From: Larix kaempferi
Taxonomy: Eukaryota > Streptophyta > Pinopsida > Pinales > Pinaceae
Direction: 5' to 3'
NCBI GenBank assembly: GCA_027924585.1
Contig: BSBM01000386.1
Span: 1,288,001-1,352,000 of the forward strand
Length of the DNA: 64,000 nucleotides
Within the stretch, counting starts at the first letter, position 1. Each line of letters begins with the position of its first letter. Shown piece after piece: positions 30,386 through 40,490 of the stretch. Position numbers and translations under genes: made by a program. A model generated the notes under the pieces. The model was not told where the DNA came from and searched no databases. It saw nothing but the letters and a program-made list of their open reading frames with translations.

Positions 30386-33319
30386 GGCAAAGGTGTTATG
30401 GAACTCATGGAAAAGGTTAGCATACGGGATTATTTCATCGAGATAACATCCCGTTTCAAAGAAAATGTTTCCGTTAACTCCAGTAAAAATGTTCACCAAC
30501 GAGGTATGTGCTCTATTTGCTTCAACAATGGCAACTTGTGAAGGGGTGAGACCAGTATTCTCATCGGGTGGTGAACAAAATTCTCCTCTCTCTAATAAGT
30601 GAAGAAAAGGAAACAAGAAGGACACACGATTTATAGGTTCACGAGGATGGTCTGGGTCATTCAAAGCTTCTAACATTTCTTCATCAGAAGGTAAAGTAAT
30701 TCCTGAACTGTTGAGAGAATGAATTGGGTTGGGTATCTGAGTAGTGGCACAATCTATATTTGACTCAACAGACACCAATTGGGTCGACATATGTCCTGTT
30801 GTAGTTTGATGAGACTCCAAATGGGTAACTTCTACAGCAGGGGTAGGCACGGAGGGGTTTGTATTAGCTGAGAGAAACTCGGAATCAGTTGTTGAACTAA
30901 TCATAGGAGTTTCAGACGATGAACATCCTTCAGTACCAACAAATAAAGTAGGAGCGGGTAGGTCAAAAGTGCCAATCAGTGATCCAAAAAGTCCTGCTCC
31001 TAAACTCTCGCTAACTGAGGTGGTTTGATCAATCATAGGAATCGTGGTTTCCGTAGAAGTCTGGTGTTTTCCTTGAGTGAAAGAAAGTTGATCGACTGTA
31101 ACGATCTTACCTTCAAATGGGAACATAACCACTCGAAAAACTGCCGATGCTATAGCTTGCATGGCATAAGTCCAACTCCTGCCCAATAACATGTTGTAAT
31201 CGAGCGGAGCGTCCAGAACTTCAATCTCAACAGTAACTGTCTTACCGGCCAAAGTGACATTAAATGATGGCAAAACTCCATGTGGACGGAAAGTTCTGCC
31301 ATCAAATGCAGTAAGCATTGTGTTGGAAGGGACTAACTCAGGAGAACCTAGAGCTTTCCAGCAGGAAATAGACATTACGCAAGTCGACGCTCCCTCATCT
31401 ACTACAGCTCGTCTTATGGTCATTGGACCATGAACGACTTCAATCTGGAGGGCAACGTGATATGGCAACCGGTATTTGACATCAGTCATATCAAATCGCG
31501 CAGACATGTTGGAGGACTCCATACTCCCAATAGCTGCCAGAAGTGCATTTCGTTGCAAAGGACAACTCTGCAAGACTTCTAAAGTAGACATGGCACAAGG
31601 AGTTTGGGCTAGATCTTCAACTACATTGTAATTAGAAGCAGCCCGCGTATTGGGATTGTGCGATGCCCTCTTTAAGACACCTTTCGGAATCTTAGGCATT
31701 GGGTCCACAGGTATGTGGAGTGGAGTGGAGGATTCAGCAATCTCCTTATCCTTTCTCTGCGTTTCCGGGGTATAATTCTTAGCTCTGGTTTGCAAAAGTG
31801 CATCTGAGTTGACCATGTTTATGAATGTTTGATCAACCGAAGCGTGTGAAGTGCCCCCAGTTTTGGAGGTGCCAGAAGTGGAGCCTTGCCCTTTGGGAAA
31901 TGGATCTTTCAAGACGGCAGGCTTCTTCTCTTTCAAAAGCTTCTGGGCTTCTTCTAGTAGAGGGCATTGATGAGTAAGGTGGTTTTGTTTGCAAAGTTTA
32001 CAAGGGAACCTAACCTTCTTCTCCTCTTTATTACCCTCTTCGGCATTATCTTTTTTGGGCTTTTGTTGGTTCCCCTCTCCTTTCTTGCCCTTCTTTTTGT
32101 TGTTGGGCTGCCGAGGGCCCTTTTGATTGTTCTGAACCTGATTAACAGATTCAGAAGTAGAAGGAGAGGTTGCGACGGAAGCAATGTCAGCAGTCGAATG
32201 TTTGACAGTTAAGGCTTGGACCTGTTTGGTCAGTGCTTCGAAAGCTGCAGAGTTAACCGAACCCACTATGCCGTCAGCATGTGGTCCAGGTTTGGGTCTA
32301 CTTAGATCAGTATTTGATCTCGGTGCGTCTGGTATAATCTCATACAGTAAACCAGATTGTGCGTATACAAGGTCTAACTGTTGAGTCCTTAAGATAGCTT
32401 CTTCTTCATTGGAGACTCCAGATGTCGCTACTTCCTTAGAAATATAAGGAAGGAGTGATTTCAAGTACCACTCGAGCAGGAACTCTGGAGGGATATTGGC
32501 CTTTATGAGCCTCTTCCGTCTTCGCCACTCCTGAATGTGGTCAGATAGGTGAGTGGCTTTGTTTTGTCTAAAAGTAGACAAAAGTTCCGTTCCGGCATCA
32601 TACCGAACAGGAAGTTGGAAATGGTTCAAAAAGACGGTGGCCAGATCCCCAAAACTAGAGAAAGTAGCCGCAGGTAACTCAATGTACCATTTGGCCGCGG
32701 GACCAGTTAAGGTCCTTTGAAACAATCTCAACCTGATGGAATCTTCATTCAATGAATTTGAAGAACACCACAAATGAAAGGTAGTGACATGGTCACCAGG
32801 ATCTTCACCAGCTTTGCCTTCGAATTTGGGAATATCCGAAGGTAATTTGGTGGGAACTGATGGCCATGCTGAGTTATGACACACAGGATCATTTGTCAAT
32901 TTCGAAAGGTCTGGCAAATTCAAAGTTGCCAGAAAAGGTAGACGAGGCCGGTAAGATGAAGCTTGATGAGGGAAAGCACCCATTGTTGGTCCCATGAATT
33001 GTTGGTAGGGGTTGCCCCCAGCCATTTGGTGATAAGGGTTGCCCCCGACCATGTGTTGGTAGGAGTTTCCACCTCCCAACTGTTGATAGGGGTTACCCCC
33101 AGTTAACTGTTGGTAGGGGTTACCCCCAGGTATTTGTTGGTAGGGGTTGCCCCCTGCCAGTTGTTGTTGTTGTGAGAAAGAATGATTAAAATTTCCCCAC
33201 CCGTACGAGAGCGGATTAGTGCTTTGTTGGTTCGTCCATTGTGGCTGGGTGTTAGCCCCGCCATACTGCTGGTTGAAAAAGTTGCCCCCCCCCCCCTGAG
33301 AATAAGGAAAAAGGAACAT
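30347..33319 (-). CDS. Gag-protease of element B
   Basis: 990-codon frame. First come tandem GGNPYQQ repeats (33000-33175), then the capsid core (LPSDIPKFEGKAGEDPGDH; LRLFQRTLTGPAAKWYIELP; STFRQNKATHLSDHIQEWRR; PPEFLLEWYLKSLLPYIS). A lysine-rich stretch and a zinc knuckle PCKLCKQNHLTHQC (CX2CX3HX4C) follow. The protease has active site VVDEGASTCVMS, then LTAFDGRTFRPHGVLPS and YNMLLGRSWTYAM. A long linker ends at the RT start (LFHEFHNTFARPPEEDPGID). It would build particles and process them. The ATG at 33319 may not be the true start: the gag N-terminus continues upstream in another frame across a 12-G run. Confidence 0.9.
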   Translation of the reverse strand: MFLFPYSQGGGGNFFNQQYGGANTQPQWTNQQSTNPLSYGWGNFNHSFSQQQQLAGGNPYQQIPGGNPYQQLTGGNPYQQLGGGNSYQHMVGGNPYHQMAGGNPYQQFMGPTMGAFPHQASSYRPRLPFLATLNLPDLSKLTNDPVCHNSAWPSVPTKLPSDIPKFEGKAGEDPGDHVTTFHLWCSSNSLNEDSIRLRLFQRTLTGPAAKWYIELPAATFSSFGDLATVFLNHFQLPVRYDAGTELLSTFRQNKATHLSDHIQEWRRRKRLIKANIPPEFLLEWYLKSLLPYISKEVATSGVSNEEEAILRTQQLDLVYAQSGLLYEIIPDAPRSNTDLSRPKPGPHADGIVGSVNSAAFEALTKQVQALTVKHSTADIASVATSPSTSESVNQVQNNQKGPRQPNNKKKGKKGEGNQQKPKKDNAEEGNKEEKKVRFPCKLCKQNHLTHQCPLLEEAQKLLKEKKPAVLKDPFPKGQGSTSGTSKTGGTSHASVDQTFINMVNSDALLQTRAKNYTPETQRKDKEIAESSTPLHIPVDPMPKIPKGVLKRASHNPNTRAASNYNVVEDLAQTPCAMSTLEVLQSCPLQRNALLAAIGSMESSNMSARFDMTDVKYRLPYHVALQIEVVHGPMTIRRAVVDEGASTCVMSISCWKALGSPELVPSNTMLTAFDGRTFRPHGVLPSFNVTLAGKTVTVEIEVLDAPLDYNMLLGRSWTYAMQAIASAVFRVVMFPFEGKIVTVDQLSFTQGKHQTSTETTIPMIDQTTSVSESLGAGLFGSLIGTFDLPAPTLFVGTEGCSSSETPMISSTTDSEFLSANTNPSVPTPAVEVTHLESHQTTTGHMSTQLVSVESNIDCATTQIPNPIHSLNSSGITLPSDEEMLEALNDPDHPREPINRVSFLFPFLHLLERGEFCSPPDENTGLTPSQVAIVEANRAHTSLVNIFTGVNGNIFFETGCYLDEIIPYANLFHEFHNTFARPPEEDPGIDPT
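33000..33175 (-). repeat. GGNPYQQ tandem repeat in gag
   Basis: Six to seven copies of a 24- to 27-base unit (plus strand ttggtaggggttgcccccag) encode GGNPYQQ with variations (GGNSYQHM, GGNPYHQM). Element A has only one GGNPYYN at this place, so the array expanded in the B lineage. Confidence 0.9.
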
Positions 33320-34100
33320 TATTTGCAGGCATGCTACCCTGATTCAAGTTAGGGCCTACAAAGTTGTTGAAACCAGCCGAAGCTGATGTGGACGGTGCAG
33401 TCATGGTACCCATGACTGGCATGTTTGCTGAAACACTTGGTCCTACCACAGGTGTGGAAACCCAAGTACTAGGGATCTGATATAAAGGTTGTGAAGTAGA
33501 AGGTGTTGCACAGTTAGCCATACCGCTAGGTCTAACAGTAGACGTGGGAATAGATGCCATTGTTGTGAAACTAGGCATTCCTAAAGTGCTAGTGTTAAAA
33601 CTGAAAGATGGAGTAGGCACAGACGTAGTTTGTGCCTGACTAGATGTAGCAGTAAAAGAAGGGTTAACTGTTCTGGTATTCATACCTAAAGTGGGAGTTT
33701 GGGGACCCCCTTGTTCACCTCCTGTATTAGTCATCAGATAATCGGGAAGCAAAAGATCTGCACTGAAAAGAGGCTGTTGGAAACCAACAGGTAACAGCAC
33801 CGGAATTCTAGTGTTAGTTAAGGGAGGATTGAAAGGAGTGCTATACTCCGCGGAAGTAAGATCTTCCACCTCAACAGTACTAAAATGTTGTTGATCTGTG
33901 ATACCTGGTGATGGTTCCTCAGGAACCTCAGTTTCAAGGTTTTCTATTATAAGTATTTCTTCAAGCAGTTCTATTTCAGAGGTAATTTCTGAAGAAATAC
34001 TGGGGTTTACCCTCTGTCTTGTAGCTGGTTGAATAGGTTCTATTCTAATAGGAGGAAGGTTTTGAATCCTTCTCGATCTACGGAGTTGTTGATTCTCCGT
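33252..34100 (-). CDS. Gag N-terminal region of element B
   Basis: An open frame from about 34124 to 33252, proline- and threonine-rich (SFSFNTSTLGMPSF; STSQPLYQIPSTWVS). It aligns with the gag start of element A: A reads MAGSPTHRRSRH where B reads TENQQLRRSRR, so the expected start codon is ACG at 34098-34100. No in-frame ATG precedes the body; GTG at 33869 is a weak alternative. It overlaps the gag-protease frame at the G12 run (33285-33296), with different phase on the two sides. Confidence 0.65.
   Translation of the reverse strand, partial: TENQQLRRSRRIQNLPPIRIEPIQPATRQRVNPSISSEITSEIELLEEILIIENLETEVPEEPSPGITDQQHFSTVEVEDLTSAEYSTPFNPPLTNTRIPVLLPVGFQQPLFSADLLLPDYLMTNTGGEQGGPQTPTLGMNTRTVNPSFTATSSQAQTTSVPTPSFSFNTSTLGMPSFTTMASIPTSTVRPSGMANCATPSTSQPLYQIPSTWVSTPVVGPSVSANMPVMGTMTAPSTSASAGFNNFVGPNLNQGSMPANNVPFSLFSGGGGQLFQPAVWRG
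33285..33296 (-). other. G12 homopolymer at the gag frame change
   Basis: Twelve consecutive C on the plus strand. The upstream frame enters and the downstream frame leaves this run in different phases while both sides read consecutive glycines, so run length decides whether gag is continuous. Confidence 0.85.
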
Positions 34101-36098
34101 GATTATAGATATCCAATAAACAACCTAGAACCTAGGGGCCACTAAGACTAGGGGGCAAACAGCACACCAACTAAAAATTCCTAAGTATGCAAACCAATCA
34201 AACAAAGGTGCCTTCCGGAGAAGAGTCTGGGATGATGAGGGCCCAGAACAGATCAACGAAGGATGAAGAACAGTTACCCGGGGTCCACAATACAATGACT
34301 AAGGGTGCAAGCGCTGGAATCACCCAACCGCCCTCCCAAAGACCTGCAAGGGATTTCCTCCCGCGTCTGTCCTAGGTACAGCAGATATACCCTCTGCTGT
34401 CACCTGTGTAAGAACCTAAAAGTCTGATACTAAGGATACCAAAACACCGAAAAATCATGTGGGAACAGTCACCGGTCGAATCAGAAAGCGTGGGCAGGGT
34501 AGCTAAGCCTGAAACTCGAAAGAGTCCCCAATACGCTATCCAATCCTGGCGTATGCTCAATCAGAAAGTAGGAGAGGTATTCCCACAAACCGATCTCACA
34601 TTGACCTACTGCATATGTTCCCAGGCAATTTTTGAGTGTAGTGGATTTGCCTAAATGATAATCTCACTACGATTATTGCGCAATGTGTGATCTTGGGTGG
34701 TTTAAAGTGATTTAAACCCAAGACCCTAACCAAGACTAGTTGGTGTAGTGTGCCCTAAAAAAGAAAAGGTTTCTAGTTCATTTTATTAATAAATTTTAAG
34801 GGCTTTATTACGCAAAGGGGATAGTGAGTGTGTGAACGTGGTTATAACAAGAAAACTAAATGCAAATATATTCAAATTTTCTTACAACAAAACTCTTTTA
34901 TTTTTTACTTTTTCATCTATCTTTTTCAAAAATGAAAATCTAAGCAAACTTTCCTACTAATTTTTTGTTTTCTTTTTGAATTAAACAAAATATACTAAGC
35001 TATTTTGCATTGACAAAAACAAGTTCTATTTAACTCAAAGTACCAAATTTTTTTTTGCTTTTTCAATGACCGAAAAAGAACTATGAAAAAAAAATGGAAA
35101 GCCAAATAAAAACTTCTTATGCAAAAAAGTGGAAGTATGGCAAATGTTCTTGAGACTACAGCTATCGAAATCTAACTCGAGAAAGGCTTGATCTACAGGT
35201 TTTTTTACTCAGGAAAAAGCCTATAAACTTGGACACTAAGTGGGAGAAAACCAGGAGAGAACACCCAAGGACTGACCTAAAGTGTTTAACCCTAACAAGA
35301 CCACGAAGCCAAGTACGTAGACAAGCAGGCTTCCCTACTAATACGAAGAAAACTGAGAGGTGAAACTAACCTACAGTTATTAAAAAATCACTTGTGACCA
35401 TCAAAAGACAAAAAGTCCCGGGAAAAAAATGAAACTTGACAAGAAGAAGACACCCTAGAAGCTCTACCAAAGACCAAACCCTAAACAAAGGACAAGGATA
35501 GGAGAGAGCAGACAACTTCACCACAAACAACAGACACAGGAGTGTACAGGTTTGTAAATGGGCAAAAGCAGTCAGGGTCTGAAAACAAGTGAAAATGTTC
35601 GTCACCAAACACCACTAGGTCTTCCAAATAGGTCAAAAAGGTCTCAAAGAAATCCAAAGGCCAACAAATGGTTTAAAAAATGGAAAAACTTTAAGGAGCG
35701 GTTCTATGACTTGAATCAATGATTAAAAACCTTATGCAATCATCCCAAGAATCCTACAACAAAGTCAGAAAGTCTCCATAGGGCCAAAAGCAAGAAAAAT
35801 CAAAAAATGACTGCTTCAGGAAATATACTCTACTGTGCAGTAGAGCAACTCGCGCCCATGCCAAAACGGGCGCTACTGTATATACAGTACAGTAGCGTAT
35901 GGGCGCTACTGTGTATATGCAATAGTAGCGCTCATATTTCAAAGGCTAGGAAAATGACTTTGGAGGGTATGAAAATCGATGAAAGCAGGCAAGCCAACAA
36001 CACAGGATACCTAAAAAAGTTCTTAACACATCGAAGGAATCAAAATAAACCGAGAAGACATCCAAAAACAATGGTTTCCTAAAGCCAAAACACTTGGT
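34101..36098. other. Untranslated leader of element B
   Basis: About 2 kb without credible genes. Partly homologous to the leader of element A. It contains a palindromic cluster at 35824-35940. Confidence 0.7.
35824..35940. repeat. Family-B GGGCGCTACT palindrome cluster in the leader
   Basis: actctactgtgcagtagagc, gggcgctactgtatataca and gtacagtagcgtatgggcgc, ending tagtagcgctcat. Able to form hairpins, about 160-290 bases inside the PBS. Confidence 0.8.
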
Positions 36099-36116
36099 TC
36101 CCCAGTGGAGTCGCCA
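36099..36116 (-). other. Primer-binding site of element B (tRNA-Arg type)
   Basis: Minus-strand TGGCGACTCCACTGGGGA, one base different from the site of element A, three bases inside the 5' LTR. Confidence 0.8.
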
Positions 36117-36119
36117 GTC

Positions 36120-37142
36120 TGTTGGCGGATATTTCTACCCTATAGTCAGGAAACTAAACTATCAACTTGGTTGGGGTGACAGGTAAGTGCATTTATGTCA
36201 TTACAGAGGTGTTCACAAAAGAAATAGATTACAGATTTAGAGAACATACCTTTTACTGGAGTCTGATCCTAGCTTTGACTCAGTCTTGTGTCCAGCTCTC
36301 AAATCTACTTCCTTTCAGCAAACCTGAAACAACAATACCTTCCTCAAACACTTTGGGCAAAATATAAATCATAAAATAAAACAAAGATTATGTTTAATAT
36401 CCAGTATTGACCAAAATGAATCCAACTCAAAATGCCATTTTATAACACCTTCAGATTGGAACAAGGAAACACTTCAACCTTTATTTGTCAAAATAGTATG
36501 CAGTACAAATATACCTGATAATGAAGGAGGTTCTTGCAACTAGATCCTGGGCTCTGGCTCTGCTCTGGTCTGAATGTCTTCTGCAACAGTTTCTCCATTA
36601 ACTCATCCTCTCATTCTTTAGTAATCATTTGCATTCATCATTTCTTCTAACCTTGCTCCCTTAGTCTTCTAGGAATTTATAGGTTTAAGGAAGCAGTTCA
36701 AGTCGATGAGGAGGTTGGGGAAGTTAAGAAACTGTCTTCAACTAATCCTCTTCGATGGATTAATATATTTTTTAATCATTTTTTAAGGTACACGCGACTA
36801 TTACACAGTGGAGTAGCGTATAGGGCGCTACTCTATTGTTTAAACAATAGCGCTCATTTAGTTTTAAATTGTGAGCGCTACTTTGATAAGAAGGAGTAGC
36901 GTATACATTGATATGGGCGCTACTATTATGCACTGGAGTCGCGTATGGGCGCTAGTATCTTTAAGTAGAGTAGCGCTCATGCCTCAAAATGGTATTTTTG
37001 TATGTTTTCCAGTGTTCTCAGGAAATGGGATGAGTTGTCATAACATCTAAGGTCAACATGCTCCTCCATCCAAGTTGTCCTTTTGTGTGATCAGCAGCTC
37101 AGGGTGATCACGGACGGAGAGGTGCAAGTTTGACCTATAACA
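36120..37142 (-). repeat. Element B right (5') LTR
   Basis: 1023 bases, matching 24711-25733 with two differences by eye (one at the terminal CA, one at cagctcagg/cagcttagg). It contains the palindromic cluster at 36789-36985. Confidence 0.95.
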
Positions 37143-37147
37143 AAAAG
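37143..37147. repeat. Target-site duplication of element B, right copy
   Basis: aaaag, matching 24706-24710. Confidence 0.95.
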
Positions 37148-37447
37148 GTAGGTGAAAGGACTCATCGAGACGTTACTTGGGCAGATGGAGAGCCAAAGGT
37201 CACACAATGACCGCTTTTTGGGAGTAAAAAGTAATAAAATAGTGGTTTTTACCATTTTACTTGATACCAGTGGGCTATAGGGATGCAACTCGCGGGTATG
37301 TATGCTATAGTGATGCAACATGCGGGTAGGAACAAAAATAGGATAGATTGGTATCACTGAAGGATGAAAATGGATCTGAGTCACTGAAATGAATCCTACA
37401 GGCCAAAGAATGCTGATGCTCACAGGGTGGAAGATTTCTGTGTAACA
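37148..37447 (-). repeat. Element A right (5') LTR, second part
   Basis: 300 bases continuing from 24710 after removal of element B, ending gtgtaaca. Aligns with 11091-11389. Confidence 0.95.
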
Positions 37448-37452
37448 TCAAG
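37448..37452. repeat. Target-site duplication of element A, right copy
   Basis: tcaag, matching 10445-10449. Confidence 0.95.
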
Positions 37453-37940
37453 GATCATATGTCGTATTTTTCTGTCAATGGTACCTAGATATTGGATGAG
37501 TGTATTAATTATTTTTCTAACACCTGCCACAATATAGGAGCAAACGACATTGATACTTTCATGCACATGCTTGTAAACTCATTAGAAGGAAAGGCTTCTG
37601 CCAATTTTTCAACCTACATCTGAAATAATTTTCCACCTTGGTTGAACTATGTTATTGGTTTTGATTTACCTATGGAAATCCAAAATCCCTATAGATTGGT
37701 TGAAAGACTATAATAATCTTGCATACAGTCTAGGGGAATCAATCAAGTCCTTCAATTTACATTTCACCAAGCTATATAACTGAATTTCCAAGCTTATCAG
37801 TCCCACGATCATGCAATCTTAATTCTCTATTATATCACCTTAACTCCATCTTTTCGTATCGGCTAGAAGAAATGGATGTAAATGATCTGGGATCAACTCT
37901 AAAAGCTTTCCTAGAATATGAGGAGTAGCGTGATCTCAGA
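37453..37940 (+). pseudogene. Gypsy element C gag, decayed
   Basis: Plus-strand reading joined across element A gives HMSYFSVNGT, LDECINYFSNTCHNIGAND, DTFMHMLVNSLEGKASANF and, after several stops, LNSIFSYRLEEMDVNDLGS. This has the shape of a Retrotrans_gag domain. No frame is intact. Confidence 0.55.
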
Positions 37941-38345
37941 TTTTCATAGTACTGATTTTCCAGTGTAATGGACAAAGTAGTCAACCAAAGCAGCCAATCG
38001 ACTATTATGGCCTTTGAGTTTCCATTGATAATACGTGGGCCCCATATTTCATAAAGACTCATGAATTTCAATTGCTCGCATGAGAAAATGAGTCGACCAG
38101 ACAGTGCACTTCAGAGAAAGCATCTATTGATCGACTCCACACATCTGTCAACCATAAGATTGTGTGGAATCTTTGATTTAGTTTCTACTCTTTTTACTGG
38201 TGTAATCTTATTGTTGATCTCGGTTCTTACTTTGTAAGAATAAAGCTCTAACCATTACACACCAACCCCGACCACATGTCTTCCGACCCTCATCTACATC
38301 AACTTGCAGATTGTTGTGTGCAAGTATAATGAGCGCTTAGCATTT
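37941..38345. other. Uncharacterised stretch in element C
   Basis: No reading frame or repeat recognised; protease and most of RT of element C should lie here but are deleted or beyond recognition. Confidence 0.4.
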
Positions 38346-38535
38346 CCCCTTTTCTTTAAGTGGCACTATGAAGACTTATTCCGATATTGAGGAAATAAAG
38401 AATAGTTTGAATAAAACTTTTGAGATGATCGACACCATTTTAGGGGATGTATGGCAATGGGAAGATGGTATCTTCTTATCCCAACCTAATTATGCCTCGA
38501 ACTTAGAAATATTTTACACATTATAGAGTCGACTT
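38346..38535 (+). pseudogene. Short copia RT scrap
   Basis: Reads KTYSDIEEIKNSLNKTFEMI, then ILGDVWQWEDGIFLSQPNYA. This resembles the copia RT segment around the motif FLGIEVWQ-DGIF-SQ-KYA, with a small internal deletion. It is foreign to the surrounding gypsy element. Confidence 0.5.
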
Positions 38536-38689
38536 GGGTTGTCTTTTGGTGATGGCGTTAAATATTTTTTTAAGATTGTTAAAATAAAAAATTAAAGTCA
38601 TCCTTAATCTGAAACCTCCGGTAAACCCCAAGTAGGTCAGAATTTTGCGAGGGCGTACATGGTACTATAGAAAGTTCATTTGACACTAT

Positions 38690-39275
38690 TAAGATATGAA
38701 ATTTCCTCTAGAAGAATTACTTAGGCGAAATATTGAGTTCAAATGAACCCCAGAATGTGAATAATCCTTTGAGATGCTTAAAATAAAATTAGTAGAATCC
38801 TCAATACTTAGATTTCTAGATTGGTCGAAGAAATTTCATGTCCAACTCGACACGTCGAGTATTGTAGTCGATGAAATACTCACTCAACCAGAAGATGATG
38901 GACTAGATTATCTAAATGCATATTCTAGTCAGAATTGAAGCAAAGCAAAAAGAAACTATTCGACTATCGAACAAGAAGGGTTAGGTATGATCTTTGTGCT
39001 GCAAAAATATTGACACTACATGCTGGCTAACCCATTAATCTTATTCGAAGACCGCCAAGAACTCAAATACCTAGTAAATAAACCATTACTTCACGATCGG
39101 CTATGTCAATGGCTTCTTTTATTCCAATAATTTGAATTCGAAATATTAGTTCGACCGGGCAAGTCAAATGTGGAACCCGACCACCTATCCCGCATAGAAA
39201 CTAGTGAAGATTCAATCGGAATAGACGATGAACTCCCTGGCGCCCACCTTTATAGAGTCAATCCTGTGCCAACTA
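38690..39275 (+). pseudogene. Gypsy element C RNase H
   Basis: Reads KIKLVESSILRFLDWSKKFH, DEILTQPEDDGLDYLNAYSS, RNYSTIEQEGLGMIFVLQKY, HYMLANPLILFEDRQELKYL and RPGKSNVEPDHLSRIETSED. This is the typical gypsy RNase H and tether, with stops in between. The catalytic core residues are partly lost. Confidence 0.75.
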
Positions 39276-39289
39276 AATTAGCATAAATC

Positions 39290-40490
39290 ACAAAATTTAT
39301 ATAGGAAGCACAAGCCCCATCAGGAACATCATAAAATAAGAAGAAGATTCTAGCAATGAAGGAAACCCCTTATACATTAATTAATGGTTATGTATATAAG
39401 CTAGGGCTCGACGACATAATCCGTTGGTGCACACTGGAACATTAATGACACACTTTCATTGAAGAATCAAATTCTAGACCAACAGGTGGACCATTTCATG
39501 CTGATACGACTACTGGGAAAATTCTACAATTCGGAATATGGTGTCCCTCGTTGAATAAAGATTGTAAAGCATATGTGAATAAATGGGATAAATTCCATCA
39601 TATGGGTCGACCACTACGATGACATGAAATTCCTCTCATCTCTGTCAACCCCATTCTTGCATTTGAAATTTATGTAATCAAATTCGTCGGTCCTTTCCCG
39701 AAACCTAGCCATCGGAATGGTGCACGATATATTATCAATGCGGTCAAATATGTAACTAAGTGGGTTGAAGCAGAACCATTCAAATCCTGTACCAGTGAAG
39801 TTGCAACCAATTTTATCTATCAAATAAAATTACAATCTTTGGGTGCCCCCTTATAATAATCAACGATAGAGACACACATTTCATCAATAAGACTATTGAA
39901 GTACTACTAAAATAATTTATGATTGATCACCATAAAATTTCAACATATCACCAACAATCGAATGTAGCAACAGAGTCATTTAACAAAAAAATGACAAAAG
40001 GTCTAACAAAAATTTGCTGTATCATCAAGGATGATTGGGGTGATAAAATACCTGCAATATCAAAGGGTCAGACACTGTTTAAGCTAGTCTATGGTCAAGA
40101 AGCAGTCATCCCTCTACACTTCAAGCAACAAGCTCCAACCATTGCTCAAGTATTACACCTATATATTGTTCAATCTACACAATACATAATGTTTGAACTG
40201 CAGAAGATGGAAGAATAGAGAATGCTCACCATCCATCATCAATAAGTTCATAAATTACAACAAAAAGCATGGCATGACAAAAATATTACAATGAAGGATA
40301 TCTCAGCCAGTGACTTAGTACTCTTGTATAATAGCATAATAAAAGGAAAACCTAAGAAGCTTGAGACTAACTAGTTGGGACCTTACACCATCGAAGACAT
40401 TAACAACAAGGGTCCGGTTAGGTTAAAAACATTGCAAGGTTGGGTCTTCACAAAGGTCGTGAACAAAGATCGACTAAAATGCTACTGACT
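39290..40490 (+). pseudogene. Gypsy element C integrase
   Basis: Reads GGPFHADTTTGKILQFGIWC, KWDKFHHMGRP (both zinc cysteines lost), FVGPFPKPSHRNGARYIINA and KYVTKWVEAEPFKSC. A later frame (39919-40218) has HHKISTYHQQSNVATESFNK, KICCIIKDDWGDKIPA and FKLVYGQEAVIPLHF. The C-terminus reads DLVLLYNSIIKGKPKKLE and VVNKDRLKCY. Many stops and shifts; dead. Confidence 0.8.

Larger units (their letters stand above)
24711..37142 (-). mobile_element. Element B: young non-autonomous gypsy element with gag-protease, RNase H and antisense PMD gene
   Basis: 12,432 bases, inserted in the right LTR of element A with a 5-base duplication (aaaag). The two 1023-base LTRs differ at 2 positions by eye. Minus-strand order: 5' LTR, PBS, leader, gag-protease, a scar where RT to integrase should be, a separate RNase H, an antisense intron-bearing PMD gene, minisatellite, polypurine tract and 3' LTR. 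It must rely on RT and integrase from another element, plausibly an autonomous relative of element A, with which it shares PBS type and polypurine tract. Confidence 0.93.
10450..37447 (-). mobile_element. Element A: Ty3/gypsy (Tat/Ogre-like) retrotransposon, split by element B
   Basis: Complete element bounded by TG...CA-type LTRs and a 5-base target duplication (tcaag). Without nested element B it measures about 14.56 kb. On the minus strand the order is 5' LTR, PBS (tRNA-Arg type), long leader, gag, protease, RT, RNase H, integrase, a second RNase H, an antisense plant-mobile-domain gene, polypurine tract and 3' LTR. A tRNA-Arg PBS, an extra RNase H and an antisense extra gene are features I associate with the Tat/Ogre group. 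My hand count gives 41 differences between the LTRs (about 4.4%). Coding regions contain several stops and frameshifts, so the copy is dead. Confidence 0.93.
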
